Assembly (NCBI RefSeq): GCF_001425265.1
Contig: NZ_LMEC01000023.1
Coordinates: forward strand, 248,001 to 312,000
Direction of reading: 5' to 3'
From: Massilia sp. Root418
Lineage (GTDB): Bacteria > Pseudomonadota > Gammaproteobacteria > Burkholderiales > Burkholderiaceae_D
DNA: 64,000 nucleotides
In this document: positions 38,044 through 45,184 of the stretch, in pieces
Layout: each line of letters opens with the position of its first letter
How positions within the stretch are numbered: position 1 is the first letter of the stretch
Notes under the pieces: model-generated
What the model was told of the DNA's origin: nothing
The model's input: the letters and a program-made list of their open reading frames with translations, nothing else
Databases searched by the model: none
Program-made: the position numbers and the translations under genes

Positions 38044-38537
38044 CTTCCAGAACGGGAAACTGCTCAAAAGTGTCGAAATTGATAATTTAACAAAGACTGA
38101 ACCATTTTGGGAACGATCCATTTCCCACTTAGATGGATTCGACCGGCGACGTATTCGCAGTCCTCGACCGCGGCCCCGCCACCGGCGCCGGGCTGGATGT
38201 GCCGGTGAGGCTAGAGGACGATGACCTGATCGCCCTTCGCGACGCTAAGGCGCAGCTTGCCCGCTACCAGCACGCGGCCCTCATGGGTTGGGGTGGCCCA
38301 TCGAGACATACCTTAGCGCTACAATCGATCGCGAAGTCCGTCCGCACACCACAACGCTCAATCATGTCCCGGTTCGCTGACAACTTCAGCAAACCGGTTC
38401 GCGTCAACTATCTTGGCACGACCGGCCAATGGCACTCCACGCGCGCAAGCGCATGCCGATTCATCTACGCTTCGCTGGTTCGGAATCAGAATTGCACCGA
38501 ACTGGCGCCGATCTTGATGATGTTTGTATACCAAACT
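38044..38537. other. Mosaic stretch without a supported gene
   Basis: The cassette D sequence breaks off at about 38043. From there to the next immunity frame I see no RHS core, no toxin motif and no transposase motif that I can name. A plus-strand frame (38133-38564) is open but overlaps the 3' end of the next gene antisense and has no recognisable domain. It may be debris from an insertion. Confidence 0.4.
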
Positions 38538-39140
38538 TTAGTTCACGTGCATCAGCTTCCTTAATTTTTTCATAGTCGCGATGAGATCGTTTTCACCATC
38601 TTGTTGGAATAGTGCAATTTGCTGTTCAATAAAAACGATAGCTTCTTCAGTATTTCCACTTAGGTGAAGTGCCGCAGCGTAACGTTGCGGGTAACCGCCC
38701 AAGCTTGGCACACGCTCTTTTAACAATGGCAGCAAAGATGGGAAATTGGAAATTTCATTCATGTATGGAAGACCGAATTCACCAATGACGGACGCCATTC
38801 TTCTCGCCTCGTATTCAATGTCCACTTCTTCATTGAAAATAAATTGTTTAACATGAGGGCATAGCGTGCCAAGGAAAACTGAGTATGTAGCCACCTCATT
38901 GGGGCAATATTTTTTTCCGCCAGCTGCTGCGGTTAGTTTCATAATCGCCGGACAGTGCAAGCCAATAAATGGATTGATCCTAATAAATTGGTTGTGTTGA
39001 CCCGAATTCAGACCAATCCACCCGAAGAACTCTTCGTTTATTGCAATCGAGCCCGTTCCCTGCCTCATATTTACTCCCAGTGGCGCTAGGGCTAAGGCAC
39101 ACTCGTGCTCAATGCGCTTCACCTCGATTTTTAAATCCAT
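38538..39140 (-). CDS. Putative immunity protein (array position D)
   Basis: About 200 residues from ATG 39140 (MDLKIEVKRIEHE); a start 9 bp upstream is also possible. Segments: GSIAINEEFFGWIGLNSGQH, CPNEVATYSVFLGTLCP and a helical TPR-like end (YAAALHLSGNTEEAIVFIEQ). I do not recognise the family. GC is far below the genome average, and it sits in the RHS array in the immunity-gene orientation, so immunity is the likeliest role. Confidence 0.55.
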   Translation of the reverse strand: MDLKIEVKRIEHECALALAPLGVNMRQGTGSIAINEEFFGWIGLNSGQHNQFIRINPFIGLHCPAIMKLTAAAGGKKYCPNEVATYSVFLGTLCPHVKQFIFNEEVDIEYEARRMASVIGEFGLPYMNEISNFPSLLPLLKERVPSLGGYPQRYAAALHLSGNTEEAIVFIEQQIALFQQDGENDLIATMKKLRKLMHVN

Positions 39141-39226
39141 AGTCCTCACCTTCTATCAACCTTATGCTTTGTGTTATCCAGCTTGGTCGTTGATAATTTT
39201 CGAATCAAATTTCAGTTCACCATTGT

Positions 39227-39340
39227 CTAAATAGAATCTGTGGCCGACTCCTGACGCAAGAAATTTCGAGACGCGCGCAATGCCTGTTCAAGCGACGCCA
39301 GGTCATAATGCGTAATAAAGAAATTTACTTGATGTCCCAT
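39227..39340 (-). pseudogene. 5' fragment of the MGHQVNF immunity gene (copy 1)
   Basis: ATG 39340 starts MGHQVNFFITHYDLASLEQA, matching the first residues of the intact gene at 40503-41006. After LEQALRAS (near 39259) it passes into the tail of another gene whose true frame reads GHRFYLDNGELKFD, like the GYRFYSDNGEVKFD tail at 35.3 and 43.7 kb. The junction base is the same as in the second fragment near 41969. Confidence 0.7.
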
Positions 39341-39360
39341 TCCGCGTCTCAGTTGTAAGC

Positions 39361-39972
39361 TCACTTGGGAATATCCCATAGATTCGGGTGGTTTCTATCT
39401 TGGATCTTCAGCTTTGCCGACAAAACGCGCTCTTTCCAGAGCATCTTGATCGTGCGGGAAAAATTTCCTGAGGAGGCTGCGATGTTGGCTAGATATCGAT
39501 ATCCTAGAGGGAAGCCTCCACGGGCGGCTGTCAAAAAAAACTGCTCGGCATCTGATAGGTTCTTTTCAACGCCTATGCCAAACATGCTCATCGCGCCCAG
39601 ATAAATCCCAGCCTGCGGCAAATTGTGATCATAGGCTTTCCGCAAATGTGGTTGGGCTTTCAAGATGTCTCGCTCTACAGTAGGGCTACCCTCATAGTAG
39701 ATCCGTCCAAGGCCCAAATGGGCTACAGGATCATCGCTTTCAATGATAGATTGGCGATACCACTTCACAGCCTCATCTAAATTCTTTTCAAACGTTTGAG
39801 TCCCATTATTGAAACCGGTTTCGTAAAGCTCTCCGATCCGGGAGTACGCTTGCCAAACGCCGAGCTGCCCCATCCTTTGGTATAGGCTGATCAGGCGATA
39901 GATATTGCCCTGACTGATCGCAAGCTCAGACTCTTCCGTCACAACATCCAGCTCATTTTTCTCTTGATTCAT
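39361..39972 (-). CDS. Sel1-repeat protein, putative immunity protein (array position C)
   Basis: 203 residues. Several Sel1-like/TPR repeats are visible: AYSRIGELYETGFNNG, DEAVKWYRQSIIES, AHLGLGRIYYEGSP, AGIYLGAMSMFGIGVEKNLS and a following AEQFFLTAARGG. No signal peptide. Sel1-repeat proteins are recurrent as immunity proteins next to RHS or contact-dependent toxins. It starts 9 bp after the stop of the poly-proline tip at 39982. Confidence 0.7.
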   Translation of the reverse strand: MNQEKNELDVVTEESELAISQGNIYRLISLYQRMGQLGVWQAYSRIGELYETGFNNGTQTFEKNLDEAVKWYRQSIIESDDPVAHLGLGRIYYEGSPTVERDILKAQPHLRKAYDHNLPQAGIYLGAMSMFGIGVEKNLSDAEQFFLTAARGGFPLGYRYLANIAASSGNFSRTIKMLWKERVLSAKLKIQDRNHPNLWDIPK

Positions 39973-39981
39973 GCCAGTAAC

Positions 39982-40272
39982 CTATTGCGAATTAATCTTC
40001 GGCGGAGGGGGGGGGGGTGGCGGAGGCGGCGCGCCCTTCTCTGCCTTTAACATCTTTGACTCTTTGGCAATTTGCCTAGCGCCCGCTTTTGCAGCTTGCT
40101 TGGCTTCAGCCTTGACTATCGATTTGACAATCTCAACGAGCATTCTTACGTTACGCCCATCTGGATCGATGAATTTGTACGGGCTGTCGTTGGCGTACTC
40201 GAAGCGATTAAAGTTGTCACCGGTATTGAAATCGGTCGTAACTGGATCAATGCTCAAGAAGTTGCCGCCCAA
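39982..40272 (-). pseudogene. Truncated RHS core with poly-proline tip (cassette C)
   Basis: Only the end of the RHS core remains: FLSIDPVTTDFNTGDNFNRF, NDSPYKFIDPDGR. The tip is a short Lys/Ala helix (KAEAKQAAKAGARQIAKES) ending in about ten prolines and KINSQ. The proline run is encoded by a G11 tract on the plus strand (40007-40017). The core differs from the other cassettes (GGNFLSID rather than AGRLLSID) and lacks its first 70 or so residues. The toxin domain is absent. Confidence 0.65.
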
Positions 40273-40502
40273 CGTGCGCTTGTCGTACGCGCAGCCGTTT
40301 TCCCTAGTCCCTTCAATGACTTGGCGCGGTTTTCTGCCAGGCCGCCGGGTGTAAAGAGCGAACTTTTCCTAGACGCGATTTTGACTTGCACACGCACGCG
40401 AGGCAAGGCAAGGCATTTCGATTCCGAGCAAGCTGCGCAGAACCCTGCCGTGGAACTACGGATCAGCCCGTGTCGGGATGGGCCCTAACCCTCTCGCCCC
40501 CA
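40273..40502. other. Inter-cassette stretch, diverged repeat
   Basis: No gene is supported. The stretch 40370-40490 is recognisably similar to 43430-43555 (shared CGCGATT..., CACGCACACGCG-like and CAATCAGCCCG/GGATCAGCCCG blocks). In both places it lies just upstream, on the minus strand, of a truncated diverged RHS core, so it is probably decayed RHS sequence from an older lineage. Confidence 0.45.
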
Positions 40503-41006
40503 TTATTCTAAAATGAGAGCCGCTTCCTTCATGCCTAACAAGCTTTTCGCGTCTGGCCCAATATAGTTGCCATCTTGCTTTACTAAATTTCTCCTCACAA
40601 CAGTGAGAATTTTTTTTGCCCATTTCGTAAATTCCTCAGATTTCGAAATGCGTGCTTGATCGCTCCCAAAATATGAATCTACATAATAGGCTCTGCCGCG
40701 TCGGAGAAGTTTCCCATTGAAAAATGAAAGGTGGAATTCAACGACCGGGGCCGTCATCGTATCAATACTCCAGTAAGCCTGCGTTGATACAAAAGTTGTC
40801 GCAATTTCCGCCAGATCTTCCGGACGAGCCAAATAGAAGAAAAGCCATTGTTGACCATTCTCATCATGACTAAGGGACTCGACCACACGAGGACGCTCAT
40901 TACCCGACCGACTATGCAAGACAACAATTGGGACGGCCGCATGCAATGCCTGCTCAAGCGCTGCCACGTCTCTAGGTGTCATATAAAAATTAACTTGATG
41001 TCCCAT
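40503..41006 (-). CDS. Putative immunity protein MGHQVNF type (array position B)
   Basis: 167 residues, intact. It begins MGHQVNFYMTPRDVAALEQA and contains RPRVVESLSHDENGQQWLFF and VEFHLSFFNGKLLRRGRAYY. It starts 9 bp after the end of the cassette B toxin. Two 5' fragments of paralogues lie at 39259-39340 and 41969-42048. Similar short proteins are typical immunity partners of RHS tips, but I cannot assign a named Imm family. Confidence 0.65.
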   Translation of the reverse strand: MGHQVNFYMTPRDVAALEQALHAAVPIVVLHSRSGNERPRVVESLSHDENGQQWLFFYLARPEDLAEIATTFVSTQAYWSIDTMTAPVVEFHLSFFNGKLLRRGRAYYVDSYFGSDQARISKSEEFTKWAKKILTVVRRNLVKQDGNYIGPDAKSLLGMKEAALILE

Positions 41007-41015
41007 CCTTAGCCT

Positions 41016-41883
41016 TTAGTTGTAAGGGTGATAGGTCGGGCGTTGGCCGGTGGCCCCCTGAATGTCATCCATGGCCTTCACTTCTCTTGCCACGGGAGTA
41101 CCGTTTTGATTTTGCTTGCTAACCTGATGCATTTCCGTCACCTTGCCCTCCGCATTTTTCCCAGCAACATCGACATAAGGGGTTTCTTTGTTTCCTCCCG
41201 GCGTATTAACCTCTAATTACTTTTCCACAGTTAGACCGCGCGACTCTACGTCTTTCGCTACATCTGCTACTTTCTCTTGATGCGCCGGACCGCCTGCTTT
41301 GCCGTGTGGGTTCGGAACGCTTTTCGCAGCGTCCTTTGTTACCTCTTTCGCGACTGATTTCTCAACTTCCCTCGCCGCACCTTTCGCAGCTTCTTTTGCG
41401 ACTTGCTTCGATTCCGTCTTTATAAGAGCCCTTGGAAGCAACTTTAGCAATGGATTGCGACCGTCAGGATCAACAAATTTGTAGGGATTATTGTGCGCGT
41501 AGTCGTACCGATTAAAGCTTGAACCTGTATCGGCATCCGTGGTCACCGGATCAATGCTCAATAGCCTGCCCGCCAACGGATCGTAATATCTCTGTTGCAT
41601 ATAGGTCAAGCCTGTATCTGCGTCGTTGACGTGGCCGGTAAAGCCAATGGTCGGTGCATTGCCGGCCCAAGTCATCCCGTATGGCTCGTAGCGCGATGCT
41701 GACGATGGCCTTGCTGGCGTTCGTCTTGGTCACCGGGCTGCCCAGTGCGTCGGTGTGGACGTAGGTGAATGTTTGCGCTTGCACTGGCGGGGCGCTGTAC
41801 AGCGCGGCCATGATGAGCAGCACCACGGTGATAACGACTTGGTGCAGCGAGAACAGCGCGCGTTTCATGATGGCTCCAGTCAT
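41016..41883 (-). pseudogene. Secreted RHS core plus toxin tip (cassette B), two lesions
   Basis: A full cassette: ATG 41883 coupled to a duplicated shell-gene end, signal peptide (LHQVVITVVLLIMAALYSAP), RHS core and a tip GGPAHQEKVADVAKDVESRG. Lesion one is a 2-bp deletion near 41695 within VSI(TR)YEPYG, which breaks the core. Lesion two is an in-frame TAA at 41217 after LTVEK; translation in the same frame then continues for 66 codons (VNTPGGNKETPYVDVAGKNA, HQVSKQNQNGTPVAREVKAM) to TAA at 41016. The E/D-x-n-H-Q-V pattern suggests a PD-(D/E)XK-like nuclease (inference). Confidence 0.8.
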
Positions 41884-41968
41884 TTGGCCACCTCGACTTC
41901 AGCGATCACGTGGCGGTTGAGGTAGACGTACTTGGTGTCCTTCTGCGGCTTGGCGCCTCCGCGCTGGG
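41560..41968 (-). repeat. Duplicate of shell-gene end, signal peptide and RHS core
   Basis: About 410 bp closely matching 44858-45268. It includes the last 80 or so bases of the RHS shell gene (NRHVVAE region), its stop, the coupled ATG, the signal peptide and the core. Identity stops abruptly at 41968 where the 5' fragment of an MGHQ immunity gene begins. Confidence 0.85.
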
Positions 41969-42048
41969 AATGGCGCAGACGCGCGCAATGCCTGTTCAAG
42001 CGACGTCAGGTCATAATGCGTAATATAGAAATTTGCTTGATGTCCCAT
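41969..42048 (-). pseudogene. 5' fragment of the MGHQVNF immunity gene (copy 2)
   Basis: ATG 42048 starts MGHQANFYITHYDLTSLEQA and breaks after ALRAS at 41969, where the duplicated RHS shell end begins. Upstream on the same strand is the tail of a toxin ending GQRPAYPPYN, like the cassette B end GQRPTYHPYN, so a former toxin/immunity pair was interrupted here. Confidence 0.7.
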
Positions 42049-42148
42049 TCCTCGTCTCAGTTGTATGGGGGGTAGGCTGGGCGTTGGCCTGTGGTACGAG
42101 CCCAGGCGTTACCGCTATGTTGCAACGACCCAGCAGAATCTGCTCAGA

Positions 42149-42253
42149 TTACTCGGCTAATGCAAAAGCGGCCGCAGGGGTTTGCATCCGAAGTGCCTGG
42201 TGCGAACGCTTGTGGTTGTAAAACTGAATCCAGTCGCCGATCACTCGACTGGC
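42149..42253 (-). pseudogene. IS3-type transposase C-terminal scrap
   Basis: The last 34 codons of an integrase-core transposase: VIGDWIQFYNHKRSHQALRM followed by TPAAAFALAE and a stop. The frame extends upstream to 42400 without transposase similarity. No terminal repeat was found nearby. Confidence 0.65.
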
Positions 42254-42396
42254 GTGCTGCAAACTTCCGCATAATTGCCGGGTGTGTTTTCCCGCCGCTA
42301 GAGGCCCCCTTATGTCAAACCGAAGGGCGCGCAGCTGTCGCCCCTGCGCAGCAAGTGAGACGGCTCTTTCGCTAGGCCAAGCTGGAGCCATTGCTT

Positions 42397-42882
42397 TCAA
42401 TAGTTGACGGCAGGCCAGCGGTCACCAGAAACATCGATTTCCAGTTCCTGCCCGGATGCGGTTCCACCATGAGAGAAGTCTAGAACGAGACTATCAGTCA
42501 GGTCGCTTGTTAACAACGCAACAATTCCTTGCGTATTAACGCCAAACCCGAATCCAAAATTAAAATTTAGGAGTGAAGAAATTTCAAACAAGCCGCAACT
42601 GTTACTGTTTTCCGTCCAAATATATACAGAGTTCGGATTGGCACGATGCAGTCCAGTTACGTATTTCTTGAATCTGTCAGTTGTTTTTTCTTCAAAATAG
42701 ATGCGGATTTTCCGAGCCGGCTTTCTTTTCAAAAAACTAACTTGCTGGATATGTTCAGTTTTTTCTAAAGACAGCAGTTTGTTCTCAAGCGGTTTCTCTA
42801 GACACAGCTCGTTGAGTTCAATCAAATATCGGCGGATAGTTAGCTTATAATTGATTAAGATTTTTCGGTCGGTCGCACTCAT
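42397..42882 (-). CDS. Putative immunity protein (array position A2)
   Basis: 161 residues. It has a basic helical N-terminal half and a C-terminal beta-rich part (FNFGFGFGVNTQGIVALLTS, DFSHGGTASGQELEIDVSGD). ATG 42882 overlaps the TGA of the upstream toxin fragment (ATGA), an arrangement typical of toxin/immunity pairs. The frame is intact, low in GC, and its toxin is decayed. I do not recognise the family. Confidence 0.65.
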   Translation of the reverse strand: MSATDRKILINYKLTIRRYLIELNELCLEKPLENKLLSLEKTEHIQQVSFLKRKPARKIRIYFEEKTTDRFKKYVTGLHRANPNSVYIWTENSNSCGLFEISSLLNFNFGFGFGVNTQGIVALLTSDLTDSLVLDFSHGGTASGQELEIDVSGDRWPAVNY

Positions 42883-43186
42883 TGGTAATCCACTTTCGAC
42901 TTTTTATCCTGTTTTGGTCTGCCGCGATTCGTCTCCCGAATTTCACCGGTTTGTTCGGTACTTTAGTCGGGCTCCGGACTGTCGATAGAATTGCTGTAGA
43001 AGATGACCTTCTACCGCCATCTATGGAGATAGCTTGGTTGAGGCCGAGCTTGGTACTGCGGAATTCATCGCGGGCAGCCGTGGCCTGCCGCTGTATCCCC
43101 ATATTTTTACAGGGCGCATCTCGTTCACCCGGCATCGCACCGGCCAGGTGCTGCTTCGTTTTGACTATTTGCCCAGCAATTGCCAC
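42879..43186 (-). pseudogene. RHS toxin-tip fragment (GLNQAIS type)
   Basis: The minus strand encodes TKLGLNQAISIDGGRR and AILSTVRSPTKVPNK, a diverged relative of the toxin tail at 37.2-37.4 kb. The frame that ends at the coupled stop (42879) reads GEIRETNRGRPKQDKKSKVD, so at least one shift separates the two parts. The upstream part is unrelated debris. Confidence 0.6.
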
Positions 43187-43244
43187 GCCGGTCCGAAACT
43201 ATGATTCCTAGCGCCAACCACCAACGCAAAGTGGTCGACATCTG

Positions 43245-43420
43245 CTAATACTTCGCATCGTGCGCGGTCATGGGCCCAGGGTCCCGACCGTCCGGATCAA
43301 TGTATCGATCCGGTTTATTGTTGGCGTAGCGGTTGAAACTTTCGCCAGTGTTGGCATCCGTCGCTACCGGCTCAATGCTCAAGAGTGAGCCACCCAGCGT
43401 GCGTTTGTGGTATGGCAGCC
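43245..43420 (-). pseudogene. RHS core remnant
   Basis: The frame to TAG 43245 reads KRTLGGSLLSIEPVATDANT, SFNRYANNKPDRYIDPDGR and then DPGPMTAHDAKY. The core is diverged like that of cassette C and has lost two residues at NRYANN. No toxin follows. Another open frame over this stretch (43372-43680) begins MAAGLPQ at the immunity-gene junction but matches nothing. Confidence 0.6.
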
Positions 43421-43601
43421 ATTATCCCTAAACGCGATTGCTCACGCACACGCGCTAAGCAAAGTATTTCGCCTCCGGACGTTTTGCGGACAAGACCGTT
43501 GAGGTGGTACCAATCAGCCCGTTTACGTCTGATCTGCCCCTGGTTCCGCCGTCTCCCTGTACGCACAAATTTGGTTGTCATCCGAAAAACAGTTGCCGGA
43601 A

Positions 43602-44261
43602 TTAGGATAGGCGAAAACGGCTCGTCGGCCTGAATATTTCGCGCTCCGCTTCTACTAATTTGGGGTAAGCCAGCCGCCATTCAGATCCCAGCATCGTCAA
43701 TGGTCTTCGGATCGAATTTGACTTCACCATTGTCTGAATAGAACCTGTAGCCGACTCATGGACATTCTTTAAAGACGACAGCGCCCCGTTGTATCGGTCA
43801 GTGGTAATCCACCATCCGGACATGTGCGACGGCGATCGATAACGGACGCCCTGCACGTCATCGCCCTCAAAAACACCCTCCGAAACGGTAATCAATTGCT
43901 CAGCATTAGGGGGCGAAAATACTGATCCAATTGCATTGCAGACCTCATGTTGCTCGCGCCAGTATCGCAGTGTATTTGAAATTCCCGGAACGTATTCTCT
44001 TGCATCTGGCCTGTACTCCCAAAAATTCAAGCGCCCAGAAATTTCAAGTCGTACTTTGGTAATCCAATAGCCGTAGGCGAGCGTTTCCTCGGGTTTAATT
44101 TTTCTTCCCTTTAAGACATAATTGGCCACGAATAATACGAATCTCCGGCATTCGTCGATTAAAGTAATGTCATCAACGGTAGCGCTAATTTCGTACCCTA
44201 ACTCAGAACTCAGTCCATCCGTTGAGGTTGTTAGTTCGTCATTGCTAAGTATAATTTCCAT
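43602..44261 (-). CDS. Putative immunity protein of the proximal tip (array position A1)
   Basis: 219 residues from ATG 44261, 18 bp after the proximal tip stop at 44280. Segments: YGYWITKVRLEISGRLNFWE, IGSVFSPPNAEQLITVSEG and YRSPSHMSGWWITTDRYNG, a family I have seen beside RHS toxins. The native C-terminus is probably lost: after SLKNVH the frame enters a foreign tail whose own frame reads GYRFYSDNGEVKFDPKTIDD, then the MAAGLPQ junction. A 5'-truncated copy lies at 35252-35583. Confidence 0.7.
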   Translation of the reverse strand: MEIILSNDELTTSTDGLSSELGYEISATVDDITLIDECRRFVLFVANYVLKGRKIKPEETLAYGYWITKVRLEISGRLNFWEYRPDAREYVPGISNTLRYWREQHEVCNAIGSVFSPPNAEQLITVSEGVFEGDDVQGVRYRSPSHMSGWWITTDRYNGALSSLKNVHESATGSIQTMVKSNSIRRPLTMLGSEWRLAYPKLVEAEREIFRPTSRFRLS

Positions 44262-44279
44262 TGGATATCTCAATTCTGT

Positions 44280-45184
44280 CTAATTGGCTTTCTCTTTTTG
44301 CGGCTTGGGCTCGGCAGGCTCCTGTTTGCGGGTTTGCTCGCCGCGGATTTGACCTCCTTGTGTTCTACTGCACGTTAGACAGTGAAGGTATAATCTTTGG
44401 GCTCCGCCAGATGGGTTCAATGCGTTCGGTGGTTGGTGGTCGGGGACGAAATTCCCACTTGAGGTACCAGGGTCCTTTGTTCCGCACGTATGGCAGCCGC
44501 TCGTGCCACCAATTTCGTTCATCTGCTCGCGTTCCCCCTTGTTGAAATCTCGGTCCGGGCCGCGAGCAGGAACAGACTCACCTGCGTGCTCCCCTGGTTT
44601 GAGGGTGTCCTTGGTTCCCTCCGTTCTAGATGGGTCAGGTTTGCTTTCCGCAGCCTGAAATACGCGATTAATTACTTCTCGAGCTTTAGGGTTCGTTGCG
44701 TAATTGTACGCTCCGATCATTAGGATAGGAATTCCGAGTGTTAATACAGCTGCGGCTCTTCCGTCTGGGTCTACATATTTGTAGGGGCTATTGTTCGCGT
44801 AGTTGTAGCGATTAAAGGAGGTGCCGTTGTCTGCATCTGAAGAGATAGGATCGATGCTCAGCAACCTGCCTGCCAACGGATCGTAGTACCGCTGCTGCAT
44901 ATAGGTCAAGCCTGTATCTGCGTCGTTGACGTGGCCGGTAAAGCCTATGGTCGGTGCATTGCCGGCCCAAGTCATCCCGTATGGCTCGTAGCGCGTGATG
45001 CTGACGATGGCCTTGCTGGCGTTCGTCTTGGCTACCGGGCTGCCCAGTGCGTCGGTGTGGACGTAGGTAAATGTTTGTGCTTGCACCGGGGGGCGCCGTA
45101 CAGCGCAGCCATGATGAGCAGCACCACGGTGATAACGACTTGGTGCAGCGAGAGCAGCGCGCGGTTCATGATGGCTCCAGTCAT
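44280..45184 (-). pseudogene. Secreted RHS core plus HNH-like tip (cassette A, proximal), out of frame
   Basis: ATG 45184 overlaps the shell-gene stop (ATGA); a second ATG at 45169 follows GGAG. It encodes a signal peptide (LLSLHQVVITVVLLIMAALY). A C6 run at 45088-45093 is one base short relative to the expected frame, so the leader runs out of frame and the core (PVQAQTFTYVHTDALGSP to NPYKYVDPDGR) lies in the next frame. The tip has two Cys pairs around an HNH-like centre: GCHTCGTKDPGTSSGNFVPD, HQPPNAL, then LHCLTCSRTQGGQ. This looks like a zinc-containing HNH-type nuclease. The stop is followed by its immunity gene. Confidence 0.78.

Noticed and set aside
38133..38564. A plus-strand gene of 143 residues
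   Set aside because: No recognisable domain, no ribosome site, antisense overlap with the 38538 immunity frame and low-complexity composition; kept only as an unexplained stretch.
43372..43680. A 102-residue gene beginning MAAGLPQ
   Set aside because: The same MAAGLPQ start occurs at 35272 joined to different sequence; it is created by the junction, and the true RHS core lies in another frame over the same bases.
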